Shown: piece by piece, positions 1 to 8,769 of the stretch
How the letters are laid out: every line of letters begins with the position of its first letter
How positions within the stretch are numbered: position 1 is the first letter of the stretch
Assembly: GCF_000521215.1 (NCBI RefSeq)
Contig: NZ_KI928940.1
Coordinates: 194,894 to 241,336 of the forward strand
Source of the DNA: Labrenzia sp. DG1229
GTDB lineage: Bacteria > Pseudomonadota > Alphaproteobacteria > Rhizobiales > Stappiaceae
Direction: 5' to 3'
Length of the DNA: 46,443 nt
Translations under genes and position numbers: made by a program
The notes under the pieces: generated by a model
Told to the model about the DNA's origin: nothing
Database searches by the model: none
Seen by the model: the letters and a program-made list of their open reading frames with translations, nothing else

Positions 1-218
1 TGTGCCGGGGTGAAAATCTGTGAGTGACAGTTACTTACGCTGAATTTGCATGACGCTTTACCTAACGTAATTTCGCTGCTGCACTACCAAACCGCGTGTC
101 TGCTATGCCCGCATTCCAAATGTGCGGCTTCCCGGGTGGCCAGTTTGGCATCCTGAAAGAATGAATGTGTGAGTTCTCTTTTCACGGCAACGAAAGTCTT
201 ACACCAGTTTTGCTGGAT
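1..218. other. Gene-free left edge downstream of parE
   Basis: This is the 3' flank of parE, whose stop is the reverse complement of CTA at 219-221. I see no convincing coding frame here. A weak dyad CCAG/CTGG lies at about 205-215, just past the parE stop, but has no clear T-run, so I do not call a terminator. Confidence 0.4.
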
Positions 219-2264
219 CTAGATGTCAAGATCATCCGCGAATTCCGCATTTTCCTGAATGAACCGGAACCGCGCTTCTGGTTTGTTACCCATCAGTCTT
301 TCGACGGCATCGTTCGTTGTGCCAATATCGGCCTCGTCTACATCGACCTTCAACATGGAGCGTTTGGCCGGGTCCATCGTCGTTTCCTTCAGCTGGGCCG
401 GCAACATCTCGCCCAAGCCCTTGAATCGGCCGATTTCGACTTTCGATTTTCCCTTGAAAACTGTTCCGAGCAGTTCGTCCTTGTGCGCGTCATCGCGGGC
501 ATAAAGTGTTTTGCCCCCCTGGCTGAGCCTGTAAAGGGGAGGGACCGCCAGATAAAGATGGCCTCCTCGAATAAGCTCCGGCATTTCGCGATAAAAGAAT
601 GTGATCAAAAGCGACGCGATGTGGGCGCCGTCAACGTCTGCGTCGGTCATGATGACGATTTTTTCGTATCGCAGGTCCGTTTCCCGGTACTGCGATCTGG
701 TACCGCAACCAAGGGCCTGAATGAGATCTGCCAATTGCTGATTTGCGACGAGCTTGTCCCGGCCCGCATTGGCGACATTCAGAATTTTTCCACGCAGCGG
801 CAGGATTGCCTGATTTGAGCGGTTGCGCGCCTGCTTCGCTGAACCACCCGCCGAATCGCCTTCCACGATGAAAAGTTCCGTGCCGTCGGACTGGTTGGCA
901 GAACAATCCGCCAGTTTTCCGGGAAGGCGAAGCTTCCGGACGGCCGTCTTGCGCGCAACGTCTTTTTCCTGGCGCCGGCGCAGGCGATCCTCGGCTCGGT
1001 CGATGACCCATTCCAGCAATTTGTTCGCCTGGTTTGGCGAGGCGGTAAGCCAGTGGTCGAATGCGTCTCGCACTGCGGTTTCGGCTACACGGGTGGCTTC
1101 GTTCGACGCAAGTTTGTCTTTGGTCTGACCGACAAATTCGGGTTCACGAATGAAGACCGAAAGCATTCCACCGGCGGACGTCATCACGTCGTCTCCCGTA
1201 ATGATGCTTGCCTTCTTGTTGCTCGTCAGTTCGCCATATGCCTTGAGACCGCGCAGCAGCGCATATCTGAAACCCGCTTCATGTGTGCCCCCTTCGGGTG
1301 TCGGCACGGTATTGCAATAGGAATTGACGAAGCCATCACCAGCGAACCAGTTGACGGCCCATTCGACAGAACCGTGCTTGCCGGTCTTATCGGTACGGCC
1401 GGCAAAAATCTCGTCGACGACGCGGCGTTCATTTGTCAGGCGCTCCGCAAGAAAATCCTTCAGCCCACCGGGAAAATGAAAGACCGCCTCGGCCGGTGTC
1501 GGATCCTTTTCCGATATCAGGTCGGATGCACAATGCCAGCGGATCTCGACGCCGCCAAAAAGATAGGCCTTGGAACGCGCCATCTTGTGCAAGCGGGCAG
1601 GCAGGAACCTTGCCCCTTTGCCGAAGATCTGTTCATCTGGCCTGAAACGCACCAGCGTGCCACGTCGGTTCTGTGTGTCTCCGACCATTTCAAGAGGGCC
1701 TTGTGGTTGGCCTCTGCGAAACGTCTGCCGGTAGAGTTTTCGGCTACGGGCAACCTCAACAACCAGCTCTTCGGACAGGGCATTGACGACGGAGACGCCG
1801 ACCCCGTGCAATCCGCCGGAAGTCTCGTATACCTTGCTGTCGAATTTGCCGCCCGCGTGGAGCGTGGTCATGATGACTTCGAGCGCGGACTTGTCCTTGA
1901 ACTTGGGGTGGGGATCAACCGGTATGCCACGCCCATTGTCGACGATCGTCAGGGCCCCGTCGTTTGAAAGCGAAACATCGATCCAGGTAGCATGTCCTGC
2001 GACCGCCTCATCCATAGAGTTATCGATTACTTCGGCAAACAGGTGGTGTAGGGCTTTTTCGTCCGTGCCGCCAATGTACATTCCCGGACGCCGCCGAACG
2101 GGCTCCAGGCCTTCGAGGACTTCAATGTCGGCGGCCGAATAGTCATCCGGAACCGAAACAGGTGATGTCGGGCGCGCTTTTTGAGGTGCAGGTGTTGTCA
2201 ACGGCTCGTTCAATGGTGCCGATATCGCCGCATTTCCAGCAAATAGATCGTCTTTTGCGCTCAT
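219..2264 (-). CDS. parE: DNA topoisomerase IV subunit B (ParE)
   Basis: ATPase subunit of topoisomerase IV, which with ParC decatenates daughter chromosomes. The GHKL ATPase domain is at the N-terminus (VIDNSMDEAVAGH, DNGRGIPVD, GGLHGVGVSVVNALS), followed by the transducer and the TOPRIM segment (ELFIVEGDSAGGSAKQA, IVIMTDADVDGAHIASLL), with a C-terminus ending EFADDLDI. PGMYIGGTDEKALHHL is ParE-like rather than GyrB-like, and the length (about 681 aa) suits ParE, which lacks the GyrB insertion. I chose the ATG at 2264 (MSAKDDLF) because AGGCGAGA lies just upstream. An in-frame ATG at 2288 would add eight residues. The gene stands alone on the minus strand, with no parC in the window. Confidence 0.97.
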   Translation of the reverse strand: MSAKDDLFAGNAAISAPLNEPLTTPAPQKARPTSPVSVPDDYSAADIEVLEGLEPVRRRPGMYIGGTDEKALHHLFAEVIDNSMDEAVAGHATWIDVSLSNDGALTIVDNGRGIPVDPHPKFKDKSALEVIMTTLHAGGKFDSKVYETSGGLHGVGVSVVNALSEELVVEVARSRKLYRQTFRRGQPQGPLEMVGDTQNRRGTLVRFRPDEQIFGKGARFLPARLHKMARSKAYLFGGVEIRWHCASDLISEKDPTPAEAVFHFPGGLKDFLAERLTNERRVVDEIFAGRTDKTGKHGSVEWAVNWFAGDGFVNSYCNTVPTPEGGTHEAGFRYALLRGLKAYGELTSNKKASIITGDDVMTSAGGMLSVFIREPEFVGQTKDKLASNEATRVAETAVRDAFDHWLTASPNQANKLLEWVIDRAEDRLRRRQEKDVARKTAVRKLRLPGKLADCSANQSDGTELFIVEGDSAGGSAKQARNRSNQAILPLRGKILNVANAGRDKLVANQQLADLIQALGCGTRSQYRETDLRYEKIVIMTDADVDGAHIASLLITFFYREMPELIRGGHLYLAVPPLYRLSQGGKTLYARDDAHKDELLGTVFKGKSKVEIGRFKGLGEMLPAQLKETTMDPAKRSMLKVDVDEADIGTTNDAVERLMGNKPEARFRFIQENAEFADDLDI

Positions 2265-2288
2265 TCCGTCTCGCCTGAATGGGTTCAT

Positions 2289-2856
2289 AGCTCTGTTGTA
2301 GAGGTTCAGCGCTGGTACCTACACCGAATCGTATCCAAGTTTGAAGGACAAATGCAGAACGGCAAAGGATTTTGCCATAAAGCCTACGTTTTCAACAGAC
2401 CAGATGAACCTTGTAACCCGGAAACTGATCATCAACTTCGATGTGGTTGAATTCACCTCGGCGGGAATGTTCTGGCAGTGTGAGAATTGTGCCAATTCGG
2501 CAACACTTGCAGACAGAGTCCCGTTTGAAACGGCTGAATGAAGATATTGCCCATGTTCAGCCATGTTTGAGCAGCAACCGTTACGCTAAAGTCCGGTTGT
2601 CCAGCGATTGATGTATGCATTGATCGCCGAGCGGCCACGAAAGGAAGAATCCCGCAAATGGTCTTAATTGGACCAAGAATGGCCCAACTTAGGCCGAATT
2701 GATTGGCCACGTTAGACCGCGAAAAAAAAGAGCCGTCAGGTCGTGGCCGACGGTATGAAGAGACAGGAAATGCGCGAGGCGCGAACAACAATAAATGCCG
2801 TCAACGACGAACGGCACAGCGGTGATCATCGTTCTGTGCGTAATTGTCTGACAGGT
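2289..2856. other. Intergenic region parE-exoR
   Basis: About 570 bases between two divergent genes. Short frames here have no recognisable protein features. A dyad GCGAT/ATCGC (2604-2608 and 2623-2627), containing a direct repeat ATTGAT (2607-2612 and 2619-2624), is the clearest structure. It could be an operator upstream of exoR, but no factor can be assigned. Confidence 0.35.
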
Positions 2857-3714
2857 ATGCGAAACAAGGTTTCGAGACTGCGCGGCTCGGGAATGCGGAC
2901 AGTTGTGTTCACTTCTCTGCTGTTTTTGGGTCTCGCCGGACCGGCCGCCGCTTTTGACGGACAGCCTGCACCGAACGTTTCGATCGGACCACAGGATCTG
3001 TCTCCTACCGAAGCATTGCGTGAAGGCGCTCGTCAGTATTATTCGGGCAACAAGGTCGAAGCGCTTAATTCCTTGCAGTATGCTGCTGAAAACGGACAGC
3101 CGATGGCCGCGTGGAAACTTGGAGAAATGTACTCCAAGGGCGACGTTGTCCAGGAAGACGATCTGAGGGCGTTCCAATACTACAGCCAGATTGTCCGTGA
3201 GCACGGCGACGACAGCCCGAGCGCACCTGACGCCCCCTTTGTTTCCAGCGCACTTGTTGCTCTCGGCACGTACTATCTCAACGGCATCGACGGAACTGTT
3301 CCGAAAAACGAAGCGCGCGCGCGACAGATTTTCACACATGCTGCGTCTTACTTCGGTGATGCCGAGGCGCAATATGAACTGGGTCAGATGTATCAGGACA
3401 ACAACAGCCGTATGGCCGTGCGCTGGTACAATCTGGCGGCACTCAAGGGGCATGTCGGGGCACAAGCCCGGCTCGGTGAAACTCTTTACAATATTGGGTC
3501 TTCGGAAAAGAAAAAAGCGCGTGGACTGATGTGGTTGACGGTGGCCAGGGAACAGGCAGTCGGCTCGGAAGCCGACTGGATCCACACCATGCATGAGCAG
3601 TATTTTGCTGTGTCGCCGGAGCATGTACGTGAGAGAGCCCGCTCGCTTGCCGACGGCTGGATCGAGCAGAACCGGCCTGACATGCTTACCGCGCAGAAAC
3701 TCAAGACACAGTAG
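2857..3714 (+). CDS. exoR: ExoR-like periplasmic Sel1-repeat regulator
   Basis: Homologue of rhizobial ExoR, the periplasmic inhibitor of the ExoS sensor kinase in the ExoS/ChvI system controlling exopolysaccharide, motility and acid or envelope stress responses. A signal peptide (hydrophobic VVFTSLLFLGLAG, then PAAA-FDG) is followed by Sel1/TPR repeats: ALNSLQYAAENGQPMAAWKLGEMY, ALGTYYLNG with ARQIFTHAASYFGDAEAQYELGQMY, and AVRWYNLAALKGHVGAQARLGETLY. The C-terminus resembles ExoR (RGLMWLTVAREQA). An ATG at 2857 (MRNKVSRLRG) or 2893 (MRTVVFTS) both give a usable signal peptide. The 2893 form is 273 aa, close to the rhizobial protein. ExoS and ChvI are not in this window. Confidence 0.85.
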   Translation: MRNKVSRLRGSGMRTVVFTSLLFLGLAGPAAAFDGQPAPNVSIGPQDLSPTEALREGARQYYSGNKVEALNSLQYAAENGQPMAAWKLGEMYSKGDVVQEDDLRAFQYYSQIVREHGDDSPSAPDAPFVSSALVALGTYYLNGIDGTVPKNEARARQIFTHAASYFGDAEAQYELGQMYQDNNSRMAVRWYNLAALKGHVGAQARLGETLYNIGSSEKKKARGLMWLTVAREQAVGSEADWIHTMHEQYFAVSPEHVRERARSLADGWIEQNRPDMLTAQKLKTQ

Positions 3715-3751
3715 AGTTTTCGTATTTCAATTGAGCAGACAGAACGACAAC

Positions 3752-3769
3752 CCCAAATGAATGTTTGGG
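3752..3769. terminator. Weak hairpin between exoR and a convergent small gene
   Basis: Stem CCCAAA/TTTGGG with a six-base loop sits in the gap between the exoR stop and the stop of the convergent gene. It has no T-run, so the terminator call is weak. Confidence 0.3.
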
Positions 3770-3770
3770 C

Positions 3771-4097
3771 CTATCCCGGGCTGACTGGTATTGGCATTGA
3801 TGTGTCGATCACTGGCAGGGGTGTCGCATTTTCGACCTGCTCAACGGAAGCCGGATTTAGCTTCGACAAGGGGCAGGGGGCGTTGCTGAGTTGCCAGGAC
3901 GTATTGTTGAGCACCATCGAGCAAGTCGCCATTTTCAGACCATTCGGGCTTTTCAGGCAAATGGATTCGCCCAGACCGTAATCCTCACCCTGGTATCGAC
4001 AGGTGCACGAGATACTTTGGGCACTGGCAACAGAAACGAAACACACTCCGCATAGCAACGCTGTTACTGTTAAAGCTCTGACAAAACTGCCAAAAAC
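3771..4097 (-). CDS. Small exported cysteine-containing protein, start codon unclear
   Basis: A small secreted protein of unknown function. The mature part has five cysteines (SISCTCRYQGEDYG, ESICLKSPNGLKMATCSMVLNNTSW, APCPLSK) and resembles a widespread alphaproteobacterial family of short exported proteins with a CxMVLNNTSW motif. The only usual start in frame is TTG at 4056-4058, which leaves a 14-residue leader without a charged n-region and has no Shine-Dalgarno. The frame stays open upstream and encodes a far better signal peptide (FGSFVRALTVTALLCG, then VSVASA before QS). A GGAG at 4103-4106 is correctly spaced for a start at 4095-4097, but that codon is GTT. I give 4097 as the probable end. 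A non-canonical start, a mutated start or a base error would each explain this. Confidence 0.6.
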   Translation of the reverse strand, partial: VFGSFVRALTVTALLCGVCFVSVASAQSISCTCRYQGEDYGLGESICLKSPNGLKMATCSMVLNNTSWQLSNAPCPLSKLNPASVEQVENATPLPVIDTSMPIPVSPG

Positions 4098-4302
4098 AGC
4101 TGCTCCGGCCTCAACGAGCGACGCCGGATATTGCTTTTGTCCGCTATTTGCCGGTGCGGACAGGAGATGGCCAACCGTTATCCCATGCTCTCAAAGAGTA
4201 TCATGCACTAGGTTTACCGCAAGTGTGAGGCAGGTCCGCGTCGTTGTTTCCATGCTCCGGGGACGAAAATCGCGAAGATGCAATTGTGCGCAAATTCCGG
4301 GT

Positions 4303-5085
4303 TCAAGCTGCCAGTTCGACCCAGACCGGCACATGGTCGGACGGCTTTTCCCATCCGCGAACATGCTTGTCTATGCCGCATCCGGATATCAGATCCGTGG
4401 CTTGCGGTGACAGCAGGATGTGATCGATGCGGATGCCATTGTTTTTCTGCCAGGCACCTGCCTGATAATCCCAGAAAGTATATGTCTCTGCTGCTTCAGT
4501 GCACGCTCTCACGGCTTCTGTGAAACCGAGGTTCGTCAGCGCCCTGAAACGTTGTCTGCTCTCTGGTTGAAAGAGCGCGTCGTCCAGCCAGTTTTTCGCG
4601 TTTTTTGCGTCAATCGGATCCGGAATTACATTGTAGTCGCCAAGGAGCAAATAGGCGTTCTCTTCGCGAAGCCGCCTTTCGGCATGCGGGATCAGGCGGT
4701 CCATCCAGGCCAGCTTGTAGGGAAATTTTTCACTTCCGAGCGGATTGCCATTCGGAAGATAGAGACATCCAAAGCGAATGACGCCTTTGTCGCTCGAAAC
4801 GGCTCCTTCGATGAAACGCGCCTGCTCGTCACCATCGTCGCCGGGAAGCCTGCGTTCGACGTCCTCGAGCGGTTGCTTGGATAACAGCGCGACCCCGTTG
4901 AAACCCTTTTGACCGTGGGTTTCGACGTTGTAGCCGAGATCCTCGAAGGGCTGTCGCGGAAAATTCTCGTCGACCGATTTGATTTCCTGAAGACAGGCAA
5001 CATCCGGCGACGTTTCCTTCAACCACTCGAGAACCGTATCGATACGTGCCTTGACGCCGTTGATGTTCCAGGTCGCGATTCTCAT
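4303..5085 (-). CDS. xth: Exodeoxyribonuclease III (AP endonuclease)
   Basis: Mg-dependent 3'-5' exonuclease and AP endonuclease of base-excision repair, in the EEP (exonuclease-endonuclease-phosphatase) fold. Motifs in order: ATWNINGVKAR at the N-terminus, CLQEIK carrying the catalytic Glu, LGDYNVIPDPIDAKN with the catalytic Asp and Asn, RIDHILLSPQ, and SDHVPVWVEL with the C-terminal catalytic Asp-His. The 260 aa length is normal for XthA. Translation starts at MRIATWN. It lies 66 bases downstream of erpA on the same strand, but a strong terminator sits between them, so it probably has its own promoter. Confidence 0.95.
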   Translation of the reverse strand: MRIATWNINGVKARIDTVLEWLKETSPDVACLQEIKSVDENFPRQPFEDLGYNVETHGQKGFNGVALLSKQPLEDVERRLPGDDGDEQARFIEGAVSSDKGVIRFGCLYLPNGNPLGSEKFPYKLAWMDRLIPHAERRLREENAYLLLGDYNVIPDPIDAKNAKNWLDDALFQPESRQRFRALTNLGFTEAVRACTEAAETYTFWDYQAGAWQKNNGIRIDHILLSPQATDLISGCGIDKHVRGWEKPSDHVPVWVELAA

Positions 5086-5110
5086 CGTCCGATTTGCCTC
5101 ATGTAAGAAA

Positions 5111-5131
5111 AAGGCCGGAAACTCCGGCCTT
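5111..5131 (-). terminator. Rho-independent terminator of erpA
   Basis: Nine-base-pair stem AAGGCCGGA/TCCGGCCTT with a three-base loop, followed on the minus strand by a T-rich tract. It lies between the erpA stop and the xth start. Confidence 0.8.
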
Positions 5132-5151
5132 GAAACACGCTTGCTGTCAGG

Positions 5152-5493
5152 TCAGATGGTAAAACTGGTGCCGCAGCCACATCCGGCGACCGCATTTGGA
5201 TTGTTTATCTGAAAAGACTGTCCGATCAGATCGTCGACGAAGTCAATCTCCGATCCTTCCATATACTGAAGCGATACCGTATCGATCAGCACGATTGCAC
5301 CTGGATTTTCAATGACAAAATCGTCGTCTTCGTTACTGTCGACGACGTCGTATTTGTATTGAAGTCCGGAGCAGCCGCCACCCTCGACACTGACCCTGAG
5401 CATACTGCCTTCGGCCTCGTTCGACAATATTTTGGCAATCCGCTTGGCAGCACGTTCGCTGACTGTTACTCGATTTTCTGGTGTATCGGTCAT
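5152..5493 (-). CDS. erpA: Iron-sulfur cluster insertion protein ErpA/IscA family
   Basis: A-type carrier that receives Fe-S clusters from the scaffold and delivers them to apoproteins. The diagnostic cysteines are present: one in GGGCSGLQY and the C-terminal pair in AGCGCGTSF. The start is the ATG at 5493 (MTDTPENRVTVSERAAKRI), giving 113 aa, the usual length. The longer open frame starting at 5583 would add a non-conserved tail into the dgt promoter region. The gene is divergent from dgt, an arrangement common in Rhizobiales. The family assignment is secure; the choice of ErpA over IscA or SufA rests on sequence feel. Confidence 0.9.
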   Translation of the reverse strand: MTDTPENRVTVSERAAKRIAKILSNEAEGSMLRVSVEGGGCSGLQYKYDVVDSNEDDDFVIENPGAIVLIDTVSLQYMEGSEIDFVDDLIGQSFQINNPNAVAGCGCGTSFTI

Positions 5494-5615
5494 GTTCTGC
5501 TGACTCGCTAGGCTCTTGCCGCTGGCAAAGAGCGTGAAACCTGATTTATTCAGATAAGTAAGTTTTGAAGTCGCCCGCGTCAATCTGCGGCGTGGCTAGA
5601 CTGGGTGAAGATGCT

Positions 5616-6854
5616 GTGAATGGCGACGGATCGACAACAAAAACTGATATTGGCTTCGGTGCTCAGACCAGGGCGGTGTACGCGGAAAATCCGCTCCTGA
5701 GCAAAGGGCGTCTGTTTCCGGAAACCGAAAGTCCTACCCGGACACCCTTTCAACGGGACCGCGACCGGATCATTCATTCCTCGGCCTTCAGAAGATTGAA
5801 ACACAAGACTCAGGTCTTTGTATATCACGAAGGCGATCATTTCCGCACACGTCTGACGCACACGATCGAGGTCTCCCAGATCGCCCGGTCGCTGGCGAGA
5901 GCGCTGCGTCTTGACGAAGACCTGGCCGAGTGCCTGGCGCTTGCGCATGATCTCGGTCACACCCCGTTTGGACATGAAGGCGAGGATGTCATGCATGAGT
6001 GCATGGCACCTTTTGACGGTTTTGATCACAATGCGCAGTCCCTGCGCGTGGTCACGCAACTCGAACAACGCTACGCGGAATTCGACGGATTGAACCTGGC
6101 CTGGGAAACTCTGGAGGGACTTGTCAAACACAATGGGCCGCTTCTTGATTCAGACGGCAACCCGCTCGGAAAATTCAAGGGCAGCCGGCTTCCGTTTGCG
6201 ATCAGCGAATATGCAGGCAAGCAGGATCTCTTGCTGGACACCTGGCCGGGCGGCGAGGCTCAGGCGGCCGCGATCGCGGACGACATTGCCTATGACGCTC
6301 ATGACCTGGATGACGGATTGAGAGCGGGTCTTTTTGCAGTGGAAGACATGCGTGAAGTCCCGTTTCTTGCCGACATTCTGGTGGATGTTGATGGCAAGTA
6401 CCCTGGTCTGGAGGAAAGCAGGCGAATTCACGAGATCGTCCGAAGATCGATCACGAGAATGGTTGAGGACGTCATAAGGGAAGCCGTCGTCAACATATCC
6501 GAACTTGATCCGCAATCTGCAAACGACATCAGAATGGCCGGAAAGGGTCTTATCGGTTTTTCCGATGAAATGGCACTAGCGGAAAAGGAAGTTAAACGAT
6601 TTTTGTTCGCCCGTGTTTACCGCCATGCGGATGTTTTGGCCGTTCGCAAGCTCGTTGCCCGCATCGTTAGGGACCTGTTTCGCAAATATCAGTCGGACCC
6701 CGAATTGATGCCGCATCCATGGAATGTTGGTCTGGGTTCCTTGGGCAATACGGAAACAGCCCGTCGAATATGCGATTACATTGCCGGGATGACAGACCGC
6801 TACGCCATTGAGGAACACCGCAGGCTGTTTGACGACACTCCGGATTTAGGGTAG
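5616..6854 (+). CDS. dgt: dGTP triphosphohydrolase-like HD-domain protein
   Basis: Deoxyguanosinetriphosphate triphosphohydrolase-like protein, which hydrolyses dNTPs to deoxynucleoside and tripolyphosphate. HD-domain metal ligands are visible in RTRLTHTIEVSQIAR and ALAHDLGHTPFGHEGE, preceded by the family signature FQRDRDRIIHSSAFRRLKHKTQVF and followed by DDIAYDAHDLDDGL. I chose the GTG at 5616 (VNGDGSTTKTDIGFG) because GGTGAAG precedes it. A TTG at 5565 would extend the frame by 17 unlikely residues. The protein is about 412 aa, close to the family norm. It heads the run dgt-argS-SPOR. Confidence 0.9.
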   Translation: MNGDGSTTKTDIGFGAQTRAVYAENPLLSKGRLFPETESPTRTPFQRDRDRIIHSSAFRRLKHKTQVFVYHEGDHFRTRLTHTIEVSQIARSLARALRLDEDLAECLALAHDLGHTPFGHEGEDVMHECMAPFDGFDHNAQSLRVVTQLEQRYAEFDGLNLAWETLEGLVKHNGPLLDSDGNPLGKFKGSRLPFAISEYAGKQDLLLDTWPGGEAQAAAIADDIAYDAHDLDDGLRAGLFAVEDMREVPFLADILVDVDGKYPGLEESRRIHEIVRRSITRMVEDVIREAVVNISELDPQSANDIRMAGKGLIGFSDEMALAEKEVKRFLFARVYRHADVLAVRKLVARIVRDLFRKYQSDPELMPHPWNVGLGSLGNTETARRICDYIAGMTDRYAIEEHRRLFDDTPDLG

Positions 6855-6928
6855 GCGCTGGGACCAATTTGCTGCCCTGTTGCGCACGGGAATCCCGTGC
6901 TTGGAAGACCAAACTTGATCGGTGTAAA

Positions 6929-8698
6929 ATGAATATCTTCGCAGACTTCACGCAACACGTGAAAAATGCACTCCAGGAACTTGAACTTCATGATGAAAAT
7001 GGAGTTTCACCGGATTTGACGCGCGTTGTGGTCGAAGCCCCAAGGGATCCCGATCACGGCGACTTTGCGACCAATGCGGCAATGGTGCTTGCAAAGCCGC
7101 TCAAGATGAAACCTCGCGACCTTGCCGACAAACTCGCCCAAAAACTCAATCAGGACCCGGACATCACCGAGACGACGATAGCTGGACCGGGTTTCATCAA
7201 CCTCCGGGTCGCACCTGCCGTTTGGCAGCAGGTCCTTGGTAGCATTCTTGATCTTGGTGAGAGCTTTGGAGCGACCGCCCTGCAGCCTTCTCCGAAAGTG
7301 AATGTCGAATATGTGTCGGCAAATCCGACCGGTCCAATGCATGTCGGACATATTCGCGGTGCCGTCGTTGGCGATGCTCTTGCCAATCTGCTGGCATTTG
7401 CCGGCAACGATGTCGTCAAGGAATATTACATAAATGACGCGGGATCGCAGATCGAGACTCTCGCGCGGAGCGCATTCCTTCGTTACCGCGAGGCTCTCGG
7501 TGAAGACATCGGTGAAATCCCGTCTGGTCTTTATCCCGGCGACTATCTGAAACCGGTAGGGTCTCTGCTCAAGGACCAGTTTGGCGAAAAACTGAGGGAA
7601 ATGCCGGATGCCGAATGGCTTCCGATCGTCAAGGAGGCCGCGATGGCGGCGATGCTCGACCTTATACGAGCGGACCTCGCGGCGCTTGGCGTCGAACACG
7701 AGATATTCTTTTCCGAAAGAACGCTCCATGACAGGAGCAGTGCCAATGGTTCAAAGATCGATCACATGCTGGATGGGCTGCGGGAAAAAGGGCTTATCTA
7801 TCAGGGAACCCTGCCGCCACCCAAAGGCCAGGTGCCGGAAGACTGGGAAGACCGCGAACAGACGCTCTTTCGGGCGAGTGATTTTGGCGATGATACGGAC
7901 CGGGCACTGAAAAAGTCTGATGGATCGTACACCTATTTCGCAGCTGACGTTGCCTACTTCCAGGACAAGTTCGAACGTGGCTTCAACGAAACGATCTATA
8001 TTCTGGGCGCCGATCATAGTGGCTATGCCAAACGGTTGCAGGCAGTCGGCAAGGCGGTTTCCGGTGGCAAGACCGATGTCATTGTCAGGTTTTGCCAACT
8101 CGTGAAACTGATGCGGGACGGTGAGCCGGTCAAAATGTCTAAACGCTCGGGCGACTTTGTTACTTTGAGAGAAGTCGTCGATGAAGTCGGTTCCGACCCG
8201 GTTCGCTTCATGATGCTGTTCCGGAAAAACGATGCCCCGCTGGATTTCGATTTCAACAAGGTAACGGAGCAGTCGAAAGACAATCCGGTGTTCTATGTGC
8301 AATACGGGCATGCAAGGTGCTGTTCCGTGCTGCGACAGGCGTCGGAAGAACTTCCAGACCTGATGACTACGGACAGTGCCCTTGCTGATGCGGACCTCAC
8401 GTTGCTCGGTGACAGCGGCGAGCTTGAATTGATTGCCAAGATGGCGGAATGGCCCAAAGTGGTGAATGCGGCGGCGGAAACACATGAGCCGCACAGGATC
8501 GCATTTTATCTACATGATTTGGCAAGTTCACTCCATGGCCATTGGAATAGAGGCAAGGAAATGCCGCATTTACGTTTTATTGACGCCGGTAACCCGAAAT
8601 TAACCCTGGCACGTCTTGCTTTGGTTCGTGCAATATCTTTGGTGCTCTCTTCAGGACTTTCGATTCTTGGTGTAAATGCACCTGAGGAAATGCGTTAG
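6929..8698 (+). CDS. argS: Arginyl-tRNA synthetase
   Basis: Class I aminoacyl-tRNA synthetase charging tRNA-Arg. The N-terminal Add-1 domain (MNIFADFTQHVKNAL onward) is followed by the HIGH-type motif in SANPTGPMHVGHIRG, the KMSK-type motif in EPVKMSKRSGDFVTL, and the DALR anticodon-binding domain at the C-terminus (FYLHDLASSLHGHWNRG). At 589 aa it has the expected size. The ATG at 6929 gives the conserved start; the frame extends upstream without conserved sequence. It lies 74 bases after dgt and 71 before the SPOR gene, so the three may be co-transcribed. Confidence 0.97.
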   Translation: MNIFADFTQHVKNALQELELHDENGVSPDLTRVVVEAPRDPDHGDFATNAAMVLAKPLKMKPRDLADKLAQKLNQDPDITETTIAGPGFINLRVAPAVWQQVLGSILDLGESFGATALQPSPKVNVEYVSANPTGPMHVGHIRGAVVGDALANLLAFAGNDVVKEYYINDAGSQIETLARSAFLRYREALGEDIGEIPSGLYPGDYLKPVGSLLKDQFGEKLREMPDAEWLPIVKEAAMAAMLDLIRADLAALGVEHEIFFSERTLHDRSSANGSKIDHMLDGLREKGLIYQGTLPPPKGQVPEDWEDREQTLFRASDFGDDTDRALKKSDGSYTYFAADVAYFQDKFERGFNETIYILGADHSGYAKRLQAVGKAVSGGKTDVIVRFCQLVKLMRDGEPVKMSKRSGDFVTLREVVDEVGSDPVRFMMLFRKNDAPLDFDFNKVTEQSKDNPVFYVQYGHARCCSVLRQASEELPDLMTTDSALADADLTLLGDSGELELIAKMAEWPKVVNAAAETHEPHRIAFYLHDLASSLHGHWNRGKEMPHLRFIDAGNPKLTLARLALVRAISLVLSSGLSILGVNAPEEMR

Positions 8699-8769
8699 GC
8701 AAATGTCGCTGTCCCGTGTGCCGAAGGTGATGCGCGCGCGGAAAAACTGAACCGGTTTTCGTAAGGCTC

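Noticed and set aside
165..2142. Several plus-strand frames opposite parE, up to about 300 codons
   Set aside because: They lie antisense to a complete, clearly conserved ParE and show no family motif. GC-rich third positions create such shadows.
2319..2791. Short frames between parE and exoR
   Set aside because: Composition is not protein-like, the frames overlap on both strands, and no ribosome-binding site supports a start.
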